NCBI RefSeq assembly: GCF_010731855.1
Contig: NZ_AP022620.1
Coordinates: 3,038,001 to 3,102,000, forward strand
DNA length: 64,000 bases
Origin: Mycolicibacterium anyangense
GTDB taxonomy: Bacteria; Actinomycetota; Actinomycetes; Mycobacteriales; Mycobacteriaceae
Direction: 5' to 3'
The notes beneath the pieces were generated by a model, which did not search any database, had not been told where the DNA came from, and saw nothing but the letters and a program-made list of their open reading frames with translations. The first letter of the stretch is position 1. Each line of letters begins with the position of its first letter. Position numbers and translations under genes: made by a program. Of this stretch, positions 7,950 through 19,450 are shown one piece after another.

Positions 7950-9268
7950 TTGTCGAGGCGTTGGATGCGCTCGATGCCGCGGTCGAACAGTTGGGCGCGG
8001 CCGATATCGCCGAGCTGCCCGCCCGACACCGGTTCGCCGTGCTGGAGCGGTTGGAAACCCTGATGCGCCGCCAGGTCGCGATCTCGGCCGAGCAGCTCAC
8101 CCACCTCGAGCCCTACGAGGGCTGCCCACCGATCCCGATCGTGCTCGCCGACGTCCTGCGGATCAGCCGCAGCGCGGCCAAACGCCGCCTGCGCGACGCC
8201 GAACAGCTGGCCCCCCGGCTGGCGCTGACCGGCCAGCCATTGCAGCCGGTGTTGCCGGCCACCGCCAAAGCCTGGGACGCCGGCCTGCTCGATGGTGAGC
8301 ACATCCGAGTCATCCAGAAGTTCTTCCGCGACCTGCCCGACCACGTGCCCCCGGCCGAGCAGGCCCGCGCCGAACGCTCACTGGCCGAACACGCCCAGCA
8401 CCTACGCCCCGACCAGCTGGAGAAAGTCGCCGCCCGGCTGGCCACCTACCTCAACCCCGACGGGGTGTTCTCCGACGCCGACCGCGCCCGCCAACGCGGC
8501 TTCACCTGGTGCGGCGGACAACGCCCTGACGGGATGAGCGTCGGGAAACTCACCGCCACCCCCGAGCTACGCGCGATGATCGAGGCGTTGTTCGCCAAAC
8601 TCGCCGCCCCAGGACAGTGCCACACCGACGGTGCCGGAGCAGACGCCGACGCCCGCGGGCTCGGGCAACGCCAGCACGACGCACTGGCCGAACTGGCCCG
8701 CCGGCATCTCGGGGATCCAAAACTGGGCAAACACAACGGTCTTCCGGTCACTGTCATCGTCACGACCACCCTGCAGGATCTGGCCGCCCAAGCCGGCTAC
8801 GGGCTCACCGCCGGGGGCACGATGGTGCCAATGACCGACCTGATCCGGATGGCCGCCCCGGCCTACCACTATTTGGCGGTGTTCGACGGCGTCACCGGCC
8901 GCTCCCTGTGGCTGGGCCGCACCAAACGCCTGGCCTCCGCCGATCAACGCATCATGCTGCTGGCCAAAGACCGCGGCTGCACCGCCCCCGGCTGCAGCGT
9001 GCCGGGCTATCACACCCAAGTCCACCACGCCACCGCCGACTGGAAACACGGCGGCACCACCAACATCGACGACCTCACCCTGGCCTGCAAACGCGACAAC
9101 CTACACGCCGAAAACGACGGCTGGAACACCCACAAACTCCCCAACGGCGACACCGAATGGACACCCCCACCCAACGTCCCCCTCATCGGCGGCACCAACA
9201 CCTACCACCACCCCGAACGCCTCCTACGCGACGACGAGGAAGACGATGACCTCGAAGACGACCCGTGA
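7940..9268 (+). CDS. 13E12-repeat family protein, DUF222 + HNH endonuclease signature
   Basis: 442-residue member of the mycobacterial 13E12 repeat family. The N-terminal DUF222 domain fills about residues 30-300. A C-terminal HNH motif follows, with two zinc-binding cysteine pairs and the catalytic histidines (CTAPGCSVPGYHTQVHH ... LACKRDNLH). HNH folds cut DNA, and this family is multi-copy in mycobacterial genomes and serves as an integration target for phiRv1-type prophages in M. tuberculosis. The ATG at 7940 sits inside an SOS-box-like sequence. Upstream in-frame codons (to 7895) would run through that site. The gene looks intact, with a strongly acidic C-terminal end. Confidence 0.85.
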   Translation: MVAIVEALDALDAAVEQLGAADIAELPARHRFAVLERLETLMRRQVAISAEQLTHLEPYEGCPPIPIVLADVLRISRSAAKRRLRDAEQLAPRLALTGQPLQPVLPATAKAWDAGLLDGEHIRVIQKFFRDLPDHVPPAEQARAERSLAEHAQHLRPDQLEKVAARLATYLNPDGVFSDADRARQRGFTWCGGQRPDGMSVGKLTATPELRAMIEALFAKLAAPGQCHTDGAGADADARGLGQRQHDALAELARRHLGDPKLGKHNGLPVTVIVTTTLQDLAAQAGYGLTAGGTMVPMTDLIRMAAPAYHYLAVFDGVTGRSLWLGRTKRLASADQRIMLLAKDRGCTAPGCSVPGYHTQVHHATADWKHGGTTNIDDLTLACKRDNLHAENDGWNTHKLPNGDTEWTPPPNVPLIGGTNTYHHPERLLRDDEEDDDLEDDP

Positions 9269-9277
9269 GGACCGTGA

Positions 9278-10099
9278 CTAGGCGCGGCTGAACGCCGACG
9301 CCGCCGCCACCTGCTCGGCGGTCGGGCGCACCCCGGTGTAGCGCTCGAACTGTTCGGCGGCCTGCAGCGCGATCACCTCGGCACCGGTGATCACCTGCTT
9401 ACCCGCAGCCCGCGCCGCCATGATGAGCGGGGTCTCCGACGGCAACGCGACGACGTCGAAAATCGTTCGCGCCGAAGCGATCACGTCGTCATCAAAAGCC
9501 GGCTCGCGCATCTCCGGCCCGCCCGCCATCCCGATCGGCGTGACGTTGACCACCACCGGTGCCCGCAGATCACCCACCTCGGCCTGCCAGCCGTAGCCGA
9601 GCCGGTCGGCGAGTTGCCTGCCCGTCTCGGCATTACGGGCCACGATCGTGCCGGCACCGAATCCGTGGTCACGGAATGCGGTTGCCACCGCACTGGCCAT
9701 CCCGCCGCTACCGCGGATCACCACATGCTGCGCGGCATCAAGCCCATAGGACGCGATCAGCCGCTGCACCGCGATGTAATCGGTGTTGGATGCAGTCAGC
9801 ACCCCGCCGTCGTTGACGATCGTGTTGACCGCGGTGATGGCGCGCGCCGACTCCTCGACGTGGTCGACAAGAGCCAGGACATCCTGCTTGAACGGCATCG
9901 ACACCGAGCATCCCCGGATCCCCAGCGCCCGAACGCCACCGATCGCGGCCGCGATATCCGTTGTGGTGAAGGCCTTGTAGAGGAAATCCAGACCGAGTTC
10001 GTCGTACAGGTAGTTGTGGAACCGGGTGCCGATATTGCTGGGCCGGGCGGCCAGCGAGATGCACAGCGTGGTGTCCTTGGTGAGCGGCGGTCTGGCCAT
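9278..10099 (-). CDS. shikimate 5-dehydrogenase-like (AroE family) protein
   Basis: 273-residue NAD(P)-binding protein of the shikimate/quinate dehydrogenase fold. The N-terminal substrate domain has GCSVSMPFKQDV, in which the family lysine (catalytic K) is kept. AVNTIVN is the substrate-binding Asn segment, and the nucleotide domain has IRGSGGMASAV in place of the usual GxGGxxxA. The end motif ITGAEVIALQAAEQFERYTG matches AroE. Canonical AroE makes shikimate from 3-dehydroshikimate, but mycobacteria carry a separate chromosomal aroE near the pentafunctional pathway genes, so this may be a paralogue acting on a related substrate. It is one base from pat on the same strand, and they are probably co-transcribed. 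Confidence 0.82.
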   Translation of the reverse strand: MARPPLTKDTTLCISLAARPSNIGTRFHNYLYDELGLDFLYKAFTTTDIAAAIGGVRALGIRGCSVSMPFKQDVLALVDHVEESARAITAVNTIVNDGGVLTASNTDYIAVQRLIASYGLDAAQHVVIRGSGGMASAVATAFRDHGFGAGTIVARNAETGRQLADRLGYGWQAEVGDLRAPVVVNVTPIGMAGGPEMREPAFDDDVIASARTIFDVVALPSETPLIMAARAAGKQVITGAEVIALQAAEQFERYTGVRPTAEQVAAASAFSRA

Positions 10100-10100
10100 G

Positions 10101-12796
<2,696 letters not shown>

Positions 12797-12797
12797 G

Positions 12798-13631
12798 TTA
12801 CAGGTGGGTGGAACGGTTCACGAAGCGCCCGGCGCGCGGCGAAAAGAACCATCCGCCACCGGCTTTCGTCCCACCGTCGACGGGGATGTTGTGGCCGGTG
12901 ACGAACGCCGACTGGTCGGCGGCCAGGAACAGCGCCACCCGGGCCTGATCCTGCGGCCGGCCCACCCGTCCCGCCGGCGCCCAGGACTGCCACAGATGCT
13001 CGACATCCTCGTACCCGGTCAGGTAATCCACCTGGGGCGTCTGGGTCAGATCGGTGCCGATGCCGTTGACCCGCACACCGTAGCGGCCGACGTCGACGGC
13101 CAGACAGGTCGTGAAATGTGCGACAGCGGCTTTCATCGCTCCGTAGACCGGATCGCGGGGGAATCCGCGCATGCCCTCCACCGAGTGGATGTTGACGATG
13201 CTGCCGGCGTGCGCGTCGATCATCGCCGGCAGGAAGGCTCGGGTCACCGCGAAGACGTGGCGCAGGTTGATGTCGTACATCCGCTGCCAGCTGTCCGGCG
13301 TGGATTCCTCGAAGGCCACCAGCGGCCGGTAGTCCCCGACGTTGTTGACCAGCACGTCGATCCGGCCGTGCTCACCGAGCACGGCACCGGCCAGGCGGGC
13401 GACGGCATGGTCGTCGGTGACGTCGACGACGTGGCTGCGGATCCCGTCCGCCGCGATCCCGGCGGCCCGCTGCGGGTCGATCTCGGCGACCTCCACCACC
13501 GCACCGTGCTCGGCGAACAAGGTGGCAACCGCGGCGCCGATCCCGGCCCCGCCGCCGGTGACCACCGCAACGCGGCCGTCCAGCAAGCGATTCCAGTCCG
13601 TGATGGGTGGAACACCGGGCATCTGGCTCAT
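12798..13631 (-). CDS. SDR family NAD(P)-dependent oxidoreductase
   Basis: 277-residue short-chain dehydrogenase. It has the cofactor motif TGGGAGIG, NNVG in beta-4 (usually NNAG), the active-site serine in NIHSVEGM and Y-x3-K in YGAMK, and ends in the PVDGGTKAGGG segment typical of the family. Substrates could be a ketone or alcohol. The ATG at 13631 lies 20 bases downstream of the FAD oxidoreductase stop in the type III PKS cluster, so it may be the last gene of that operon and act on its product. That link is inferred from position only. The longer reading frame upstream overlaps the FAD gene and has no family sequence. Confidence 0.85.
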   Translation of the reverse strand: MSQMPGVPPITDWNRLLDGRVAVVTGGGAGIGAAVATLFAEHGAVVEVAEIDPQRAAGIAADGIRSHVVDVTDDHAVARLAGAVLGEHGRIDVLVNNVGDYRPLVAFEESTPDSWQRMYDINLRHVFAVTRAFLPAMIDAHAGSIVNIHSVEGMRGFPRDPVYGAMKAAVAHFTTCLAVDVGRYGVRVNGIGTDLTQTPQVDYLTGYEDVEHLWQSWAPAGRVGRPQDQARVALFLAADQSAFVTGHNIPVDGGTKAGGGWFFSPRAGRFVNRSTHL

Positions 13632-13651
13632 AGCGGCGCAGCCTACGCCGG

Positions 13652-14668
13652 TCAGTACGCCAGTTGGTTCACAATCCCGCTGAACACCGACGGCAGCGCG
13701 ACCGCGGCGGGCACGATCGCCGAACGTACCGGCTTCAACTGGCTGGCATGCAGCAGGCCGGCGGTCAGCATCCGGTAGCGGCGCGACATGTGCCGCCACT
13801 GGCGGTCATAGTCGCCGGGCCGGCCGGCCACCACAGCGTCGACCAGCAACTCGGCGCCGCCGAACGCAATGCCCAGGCCTTCACCGGTCAACGCGTCGAC
13901 ATAGCCGGCCGCATCGCCGACCAGCATGACCCGGCCGCGGCTGCGGGACGAAACCCGTTGCTGCAGTGGGCCTGCTGCGCGGTCTCGACCGTGACCGAGG
14001 CTACCCACCCGGTCCTTCAAGGCCGGGAACTCCGCCAGGTGGTGATCGAAGGAGCCCTGCTGCGAGGTCAGGATCGCCACCCCCACACAGTCGTCGGCCA
14101 CCGGCGTGACATAGGCCTCCGCACTCTGGCCCCAGTACACCTCGACGGTGTCGCTCCAGGGCGCGGTGTGGAAATGCCGCCGCACCCCCCACCGCCGCGG
14201 ACCGCGGCTGGGCCGGGACAACCCCAGCGAGCGTCGGATCGGTGAGTGCAGGCCGTCGGCCGCTGCCAGGTAGCGGGCCCGGAATTCGCCGCAGTACACC
14301 GCATCGTGGTCCTGGCTGACCGCGCCGATGTCGGCGGTGACCACGTGCACCCCTGCCGCGGCGACCGCCTCGCGCAGCGCGGTGTGCAGTGCGGTGCGCC
14401 GCACCCCCAGTCCTGCTCCGGAGCGGAACGGCGCCTCGATCCGGCGGCGCGAATCCAGGTAGGCGATACCCCGAAATGGCTTGCCGCGCAATGTCACACC
14501 GAGCTTGTCCAGTTGGCCGACGGTGTGCGGCATCAGACCCTCACCGCAGGCTTTGTCGATGGCGCCGGGACGGCGTTCCACGACGGTGACCTGCAGGCCG
14601 GCCCGCGCCGCATACAGGGCGGTGGCCAGTCCGGCCGGACCGCCCCCGGCGACCAGCAGATCGATCAT
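13652..14668 (-). CDS. FAD-dependent oxidoreductase (SrsC/geranylgeranyl-reductase-like) of type III PKS cluster
   Basis: 338-residue flavoprotein. The N-terminus has the Rossmann motif GGGPAGLATA, a mid-protein ADGLHS and the second FAD motif VMLVGDAAGY-DALTGEGLG. These mark the p-hydroxybenzoate hydroxylase/geranylgeranyl reductase class. The start codon ATG overlaps the TGA of the upstream ICMT gene (ATGA), so the two are translationally coupled. In Streptomyces the srsA-srsB-srsC operon has the same order (type III PKS, methyltransferase, flavin hydroxylase) and the flavoprotein hydroxylates an alkylresorcinol to a quinol. I infer the same kind of reaction here: ring oxidation of a long-chain phenolic lipid to a quinone. 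Confidence 0.85.
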   Translation of the reverse strand: MIDLLVAGGGPAGLATALYAARAGLQVTVVERRPGAIDKACGEGLMPHTVGQLDKLGVTLRGKPFRGIAYLDSRRRIEAPFRSGAGLGVRRTALHTALREAVAAAGVHVVTADIGAVSQDHDAVYCGEFRARYLAAADGLHSPIRRSLGLSRPSRGPRRWGVRRHFHTAPWSDTVEVYWGQSAEAYVTPVADDCVGVAILTSQQGSFDHHLAEFPALKDRVGSLGHGRDRAAGPLQQRVSSRSRGRVMLVGDAAGYVDALTGEGLGIAFGGAELLVDAVVAGRPGDYDRQWRHMSRRYRMLTAGLLHASQLKPVRSAIVPAAVALPSVFSGIVNQLAY

Positions 14669-15174
14669 GTCAGGCTCGCCAGCGCCGCGTTCTCGGTGTG
14701 GATGCGGGTGCGCAGCAGCGCGGCGTTGAGAACGGTGAACACCAGCGCGGTGATCCAGGCGCTGTGCACCAGCGGCAGGGCGATCCCCTCGGCGATCACC
14801 GCCACGTAGTTCGGGTGCGAGAAGTACCGGTACGGGCCGCCGGTGATCCGGGGCGCCCCGGGAACCACCACCACCCGGGTGTTCCACTGCCGCCCCAGGG
14901 TGCTGATGCACCACCACCGAAGCCCTTGGGCGGCAAGCACAACAGCCAGCATCGGCCAGCCCAGCGCGGGCACGAACGGGCGGTGCAGGGCGAGTACCTC
15001 GACCAGACAGCCGATGAGCAGGCCGGTGTGCAGCACCACCATCACCGGATAGTGGCCGGCCCCGAACTCCACCCCGCCGCGCTCCCTGCTCCACGCCAGG
15101 TTGCGGCGCGCGACCACCAGTTCGGCGAGCCGCTCGAGGGCGACCGCGACGAGCAGGACCACGTAGAAAAGCAT
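14665..15174 (-). CDS. isoprenylcysteine carboxyl methyltransferase (ICMT)-family membrane methyltransferase
   Basis: 169-residue integral membrane protein with four or five hydrophobic helices. Its C-terminal half has the SAM-binding signature GPYRYFSHPNYVAVIAEGIALPL of the ICMT/PEMT superfamily. These enzymes methylate lipidic substrates at the membrane surface. In type III PKS operons of actinobacteria the gene in this position (SrsB-type) methylates the phenolic lipid. It starts 10 bases after the PKS stop (15185) and overlaps the FAD oxidoreductase by ATGA. The N-terminal MLFYVVLLVAVALERLAELV is the first helix. Confidence 0.87.
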   Translation of the reverse strand: MLFYVVLLVAVALERLAELVVARRNLAWSRERGGVEFGAGHYPVMVVLHTGLLIGCLVEVLALHRPFVPALGWPMLAVVLAAQGLRWWCISTLGRQWNTRVVVVPGAPRITGGPYRYFSHPNYVAVIAEGIALPLVHSAWITALVFTVLNAALLRTRIHTENAALASLT

Positions 15175-15184
15175 CAGTGCCAGT

Positions 15185-16294
15185 TCAGTGCCAGTTCAGC
15201 AACAACAGCTCGGAGCAGAACCCCGGGCCCATCGCCATCATCACGCCGGGGCTGCCACTCGGCGGGCGTTTGGCGATGGTGTCACGCAGCACGTGCAGCA
15301 CCGACGACGACGAGATGTTGCCGATCTCGGCCAGCGAGCGCCACGTCAGCTCCAGCGCATCGTCGGGCAGGTCCAGGCTGGCCACGATGGCTTCGATGAT
15401 CTTCGGGCCACCGGGGTGGCTGACCCAGGCACCGATATCGTCCATCGTGAGACCATGGGCGCCAAGGAATTCGGTGACGTCGTCGCGCAGGTAGCGTTCG
15501 ATCGTGGCGGGCAGGTCCGCCGAGAGCACCAGCTCCAGGCCCGACCCGCCGACGTCCCAGCCCATCGTCCGCAGCGAGTCCGGGTAGAGGTGGCTGCGGG
15601 AGTCCAGCACGTCGGGACCCGAGGCACCGATCTTCTCGGCCCGGCGCTCGCCGACGGCGACCACCGCGGCCGCACCGTCGGCGAACAGTGCGCTGCCCAC
15701 CAGGCTGGCGATCGCCGGCTTGGCGCCCGGGAAGGTCAGTGAGCACAGCTCCACCGATACCAGCACCGCTACCCCGTCCGGGGCACCGCGCAGGTAGTCG
15801 TGCAGCCGGGCCACTCCGGCGGCACCGGCCACACACCCGAGGCCGAAGATCGGCACCCGGCGAACGTCGGGCCGCATGCCGAGCCGCCCGGCGATCCTGG
15901 CGTCCAGCGAAGGCACGGCGATGCCGGTGACCGTGGTCGACACGATCAGGTCGACATCCTCGGGACGCAGACCGGCTTCCTCGAGCGCGCCGGATACTGC
16001 CGCGCAGCCGAGTTCGACGGCGTGCTCGATGAACAGGGTGTTGGCTTCACCGAAGTCGGTGAGCGACGAGTAGCGCTCGAGCGGCAACACGAAGTGCCGA
16101 TTGTTGACCTTGGCGCTGCGGTGCAGGCTTCGGACGATCTCGTCGAACTCGCCGTAGCCGGGAAGCGCGAGGAAGGCCTCGGTGATCTCGGCCTGGCTGT
16201 AGCGGAGCGGCGGGAGTTCACCGCGCACTCCGGCGATCACGGATTTGGGGGACATATCCGGATCACGATCCCGGGAGTCGGGTGGTTCAGTCAT
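15185..16294 (-). CDS. type III polyketide synthase (chalcone synthase-like)
   Basis: 369-residue type III PKS. The catalytic triad is visible: Cys in [11 protein letters not shown], His in VSHPGGPK and Asn in EIGNISSSS. It ends with the GPGF-type loop [16 protein letters not shown]. Such enzymes extend fatty acyl-CoA starters with malonyl units to alkylpyrones or alkylresorcinols. ATG 16294 lies inside the end of the MMPL gene (8-base overlap ATGACTGA), so translation is probably coupled. ATG 16255 is a second choice that would drop 13 residues. With the ICMT and FAD genes behind it, it matches the srsABC layout and the mycobacterial locus that makes polyketide quinones. Confidence 0.93.
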   Translation of the reverse strand: MTEPPDSRDRDPDMSPKSVIAGVRGELPPLRYSQAEITEAFLALPGYGEFDEIVRSLHRSAKVNNRHFVLPLERYSSLTDFGEANTLFIEHAVELGCAAVSGALEEAGLRPEDVDLIVSTTVTGIAVPSLDARIAGRLGMRPDVRRVPIFGLGCVAGAAGVARLHDYLRGAPDGVAVLVSVELCSLTFPGAKPAIASLVGSALFADGAAAVVAVGERRAEKIGASGPDVLDSRSHLYPDSLRTMGWDVGGSGLELVLSADLPATIERYLRDDVTEFLGAHGLTMDDIGAWVSHPGGPKIIEAIVASLDLPDDALELTWRSLAEIGNISSSSVLHVLRDTIAKRPPSGSPGVMMAMGPGFCSELLLLNWH

Positions 16295-18581
16295 CGGGTG
16301 TGGGGACCGGTTGTTCGACACTCTGCCCAGTATCCTGCGCCGCTGGAGTCTTTGCTGCGCGCGGGACGGCCCCGTCATGTATCTGTAAGCGCTGATGCAC
16401 CGTGACCAGTGGTCTCGGCGCCCACCAGTTCCATCTACCCATCACGTGCATGAAGGCGGGCACCAGGATCAGCCGCACCAGGGTGGCATCGGCGAGCACC
16501 GCCAGGGTCAGACCCAAGCCGAACATCCGCATGAACGACACTTGCGCGGCGATCAGCGCGGCGAACGAGATGGCCATGATCAGTGCGGCCGCGGTGATCA
16601 CCCGGCCGGTGTGCGCGACGCCGAGTGCGACGCTCTCGTCGTTGTCGGCAGCGGTCTTGGGTGACTGCAACCAGAACTCGCGGATCCGGGAGACCAGGAA
16701 CACCTCGTAGTCCATGGACAACCCGAAGGCGATACAGAACAGCAGCACCGGCATGTTGGCCACCAGGGTCCCGGTGGACGTGGTGCCGAACGCCCCGAGG
16801 TTGCCGTCCTGGAAGATCCAGACCATCGCGCCGAACGCGGCCGACAGCGACAGGACGTTGAGCAGCAGCGCCTTCACCGGCAGCACCACGCTGCCTGTCA
16901 GCAGGAACAACAGCAGCAGCATGATCAGCGCGATCAGGCCGAGGACCAGCGGTAGCCGGGAGGTGATGGCGTCCACACTGTCGCGGTTGGTCTGTGCGAC
17001 ACCGGTGAACTCCACGGCGCGCCCGCCCGGGGTGGCCACCGCGTGCAACGCGTCGAGCTGGCGCTCGGAGCGATCGGAGAACAACGGGGCGCTGCTGTCC
17101 ACGGTCAGCAGCGTGCTGCCCTTGGCCTGAGCGGTCGCCGAGGTCGGCGGGCCCACCACCCTGCCGCCGACGAAGGCCCCGGCCGGAGACGACACCGACA
17201 CCACGTCGGGCACCGTGGACAGCTCGGCCGCGTAGCGGGCGACCTCGCCGTCGGGCAGGCCGCCGGAATCCAGGATCACCACGGGCACGGCGGTTTCGAA
17301 GTTGGTGGCGAAATCACGCCGCAGCTGATCGCCGACCTGATGGGCCGACGCCGACTGTGGCAGCACGCGGTCGTCCGGGAAACCCGGCCGCACCCCCAGG
17401 AACGGGGTGCCGAGCAGCACCAGCACCGCCACCCCGGCCACGCCGATCGGCAAAGCTCGCTTCATCACGAATGTCGTTGAGCGGTACCAGAACTGCTCCT
17501 GTACCGGGGTGGCCACCGGCTCGGGGCGCCGCACGATCCGGCGCAGGCCCCGGCGCACGTCGAGGGCGTCGATCCGGTCACCGAGCACCATGATGGCCGC
17601 GGGGGTGACGACGATCGCCGCCAGCGCCGCGAACGCCACGGTGGCCACCCCGGCGTAGGCGAACGAGCGTAGGAAGTTCATCGGGAACAGCACCATGACG
17701 GCCATCGACAGCGCCACCGTGGTCGCCGAGAACAGCACCGTGCGGCCCGCCGACTGCATGGTCCGGGTGAGCGCCAGCTCTCGGGCCGCCCCGTCGGCCA
17801 GTTCGTCGCGGTAGCGGCTGATCATCAGCAGCGTGTAGTCGATGGCCAGCGCGAGCCCCATCGCGGTGGTGAGGTTGAGCGCGAAGATCGAGACGTCGGT
17901 GAAGAACGTCGTCACCCGCAGCACGCCCAGCGCACCGAGGATGGCCATCAACCCCACGCCGACGGGCAGTGCCGCGGCGAACAGCCCGCCGAACACCCAC
18001 ACCAGCACCAGGAAGCTCAGCGGAACGACGATCGACTCCATGAGCAGCAGATCGTGCTGGGATTGTTCGGTGATCTGCAGGTTGACCATCGCGGTGCCGC
18101 CGGAATGCACGACGATGCCGTCGGAGTCCCTGGCGATATCGGCGGCCAGCGTCTTGGTGTAGCTCTGCAGCTTGTCCTCGGGGCCGACCACGCCGGTGAC
18201 GATCAGGCCGGATTTCTTGTCGGTACTGATCAGCCCGGCGGCCACCGGAGGTGGCGAGGTCCACGGCGAGCTGATGGTGGCCACCCGACCCGAGCGTTGC
18301 AGGCGGTCGATGACGTCGGTGGCCGCGGCGCGGGCCTGCGGGCTGTCGAAGCGGTCAGGCGCCGTCAGTACGACGAGCAGCTGGACGTCGCCCTGGCCGA
18401 ACTTCTCGGTGAGCAGTGTGGCCGCCCGGGCCGACTCGGCATGGGGATCGGAGAAACCGCCCGGGGACAGGTGGGTGGCCACCGGGACCCCGAAGATACC
18501 GATGACCACCATGGCCAGGACGGCGCCGACGATCACCCGCCGCGGCGCCGCGATGGCCAGCCGGGCGATTGCTGACAGCAA
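16287..18581 (-). CDS. MMPL/RND-family lipid transporter
   Basis: 764-residue MMPL transporter with twelve predicted membrane helices in two halves and two periplasmic porter loops (residues 40-175 and 385-540). Each half carries the Asp-Tyr proton-relay pair ([10 protein letters not shown] and [10 protein letters not shown]) that MMPL proteins need for proton-driven export of lipids. The start appears to be a TTG at 18581 with AAGGATGAG upstream. Its last codons overlap the PKS III start by 8 bases. I infer that it exports or positions the cluster's lipid product in the envelope. It lacks the long soluble C-terminal domain of MmpL3, ending after about 50 hydrophilic residues. Confidence 0.92.
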   Translation of the reverse strand: MLSAIARLAIAAPRRVIVGAVLAMVVIGIFGVPVATHLSPGGFSDPHAESARAATLLTEKFGQGDVQLLVVLTAPDRFDSPQARAAATDVIDRLQRSGRVATISSPWTSPPPVAAGLISTDKKSGLIVTGVVGPEDKLQSYTKTLAADIARDSDGIVVHSGGTAMVNLQITEQSQHDLLLMESIVVPLSFLVLVWVFGGLFAAALPVGVGLMAILGALGVLRVTTFFTDVSIFALNLTTAMGLALAIDYTLLMISRYRDELADGAARELALTRTMQSAGRTVLFSATTVALSMAVMVLFPMNFLRSFAYAGVATVAFAALAAIVVTPAAIMVLGDRIDALDVRRGLRRIVRRPEPVATPVQEQFWYRSTTFVMKRALPIGVAGVAVLVLLGTPFLGVRPGFPDDRVLPQSASAHQVGDQLRRDFATNFETAVPVVILDSGGLPDGEVARYAAELSTVPDVVSVSSPAGAFVGGRVVGPPTSATAQAKGSTLLTVDSSAPLFSDRSERQLDALHAVATPGGRAVEFTGVAQTNRDSVDAITSRLPLVLGLIALIMLLLLFLLTGSVVLPVKALLLNVLSLSAAFGAMVWIFQDGNLGAFGTTSTGTLVANMPVLLFCIAFGLSMDYEVFLVSRIREFWLQSPKTAADNDESVALGVAHTGRVITAAALIMAISFAALIAAQVSFMRMFGLGLTLAVLADATLVRLILVPAFMHVMGRWNWWAPRPLVTVHQRLQIHDGAVPRAAKTPAAQDTGQSVEQPVPTPDD

Positions 18582-18662
18582 TATCTCATCCTTCGGTGAT
18601 CGGCGACCTCTGATGCGGATACGTACATCATGGCGCTGCGGTTCATCAGGGCTAGCGGTTCA

Positions 18663-19406
18663 TCACGGCTTGCGGGGCCACGGCAGCCAATACGGCACGG
18701 TGCGGGCGTAGTCGTCGAACGCCGGACCGTGCAGCTGGCGCAACCGCGCCTCTTTGAACCGCGGCGCTATCAGACAGTAGGCGGTGAGGGTCAGTGCAAC
18801 GGCCAGCTGGTCGGGAGTCCAGGTCGGGACGGTCCATAGCGTCAGGGTGAAGGCCAGGTAGATCGGCTGGCGGGTGAGCCGGAACAACCCGGTGGTCGGC
18901 ATCGGCGGGTAGGCCGGCGGGCGTCCGCGCAGCAGTGCGGTCCAGCCGAGGCTGCCGGTCTGCAGCGCCAGGCCGGCGTCGGCCATCGACTTGCCCAACA
19001 GCAGCCAGGCGGCGACGTACAGTCCGGTCATCGCCACCAGCGCCGCGCCGCGGGCCTGCCACCACACCGTGGCACTGGGCGACCAGAACGCGAAGAGCGC
19101 GAACACCTGCATCGCCGAGATCGCGGCGAAGGTGGTGGTGGCCAATGTGGTGCCGGTGCCGCGCGGGGCGAGGCGGGCCAGCAGCTTTCGGCCCGAACCG
19201 GTGAGCAGCAGCGAGTGCGAGACCGGGAACTGCAGCAGCAGTGCGGCGTTGGCGATCGGGCTCCACGGCGCGGCCAGCGTGCCCAGCGACCGGCTCATGC
19301 CGAAGAACATCGCCACCATCATGGTGCCCACACCGATGGCGAAGAACGTGTGGCAGCTGATGCCGTAACTCAGCGCCACGGCTGTCCGGCCGCCGCTTAC
19401 CTGCAC
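18663..19406 (-). CDS. NnrU/ICMT-like integral membrane methyltransferase
   Basis: 247-residue multi-helix membrane protein. It has six or more hydrophobic segments, and near the C-terminus a TGLFRLTRQPIYLAF segment analogous to the SAM-methyltransferase GPY-R-xHP-Y motif of the ICMT/NnrU group, then RFKEARLRQLHGPAFDDYARTVPYWLP, a typical end. GTG 19406 has GGAGG four bases upstream. TTG 19436 and GTG 19379 are alternatives. It would be the first gene of the type III PKS operon, 81 bases before MMPL, and is divergent from the O-methyltransferase at 19451. The substrate is unknown. Methylation of a phenolic lipid or a thiol (methanethiol S-methyltransferase class) is possible. Confidence 0.72.
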   Translation of the reverse strand: MQVSGGRTAVALSYGISCHTFFAIGVGTMMVAMFFGMSRSLGTLAAPWSPIANAALLLQFPVSHSLLLTGSGRKLLARLAPRGTGTTLATTTFAAISAMQVFALFAFWSPSATVWWQARGAALVAMTGLYVAAWLLLGKSMADAGLALQTGSLGWTALLRGRPPAYPPMPTTGLFRLTRQPIYLAFTLTLWTVPTWTPDQLAVALTLTAYCLIAPRFKEARLRQLHGPAFDDYARTVPYWLPWPRKP

Positions 19407-19438
19407 AAAACCTCCGCGTGACCCCCGTGGGCACAACG

Positions 19439-19444
19439 TAGCGT
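19439..19444 (+). promoter_or_regulatory. candidate -10 box TAGCGT for a leaderless O-methyltransferase transcript
   Basis: TAGCGT fits the mycobacterial SigA -10 pattern TANNNT and ends 6 bases before ATG 19451, so the transcript would begin at or next to the start codon. No clear ribosome site lies in the gap. Leaderless mRNAs are common in mycobacteria. Confidence 0.4.
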
Positions 19445-19450
19445 GAGGGC

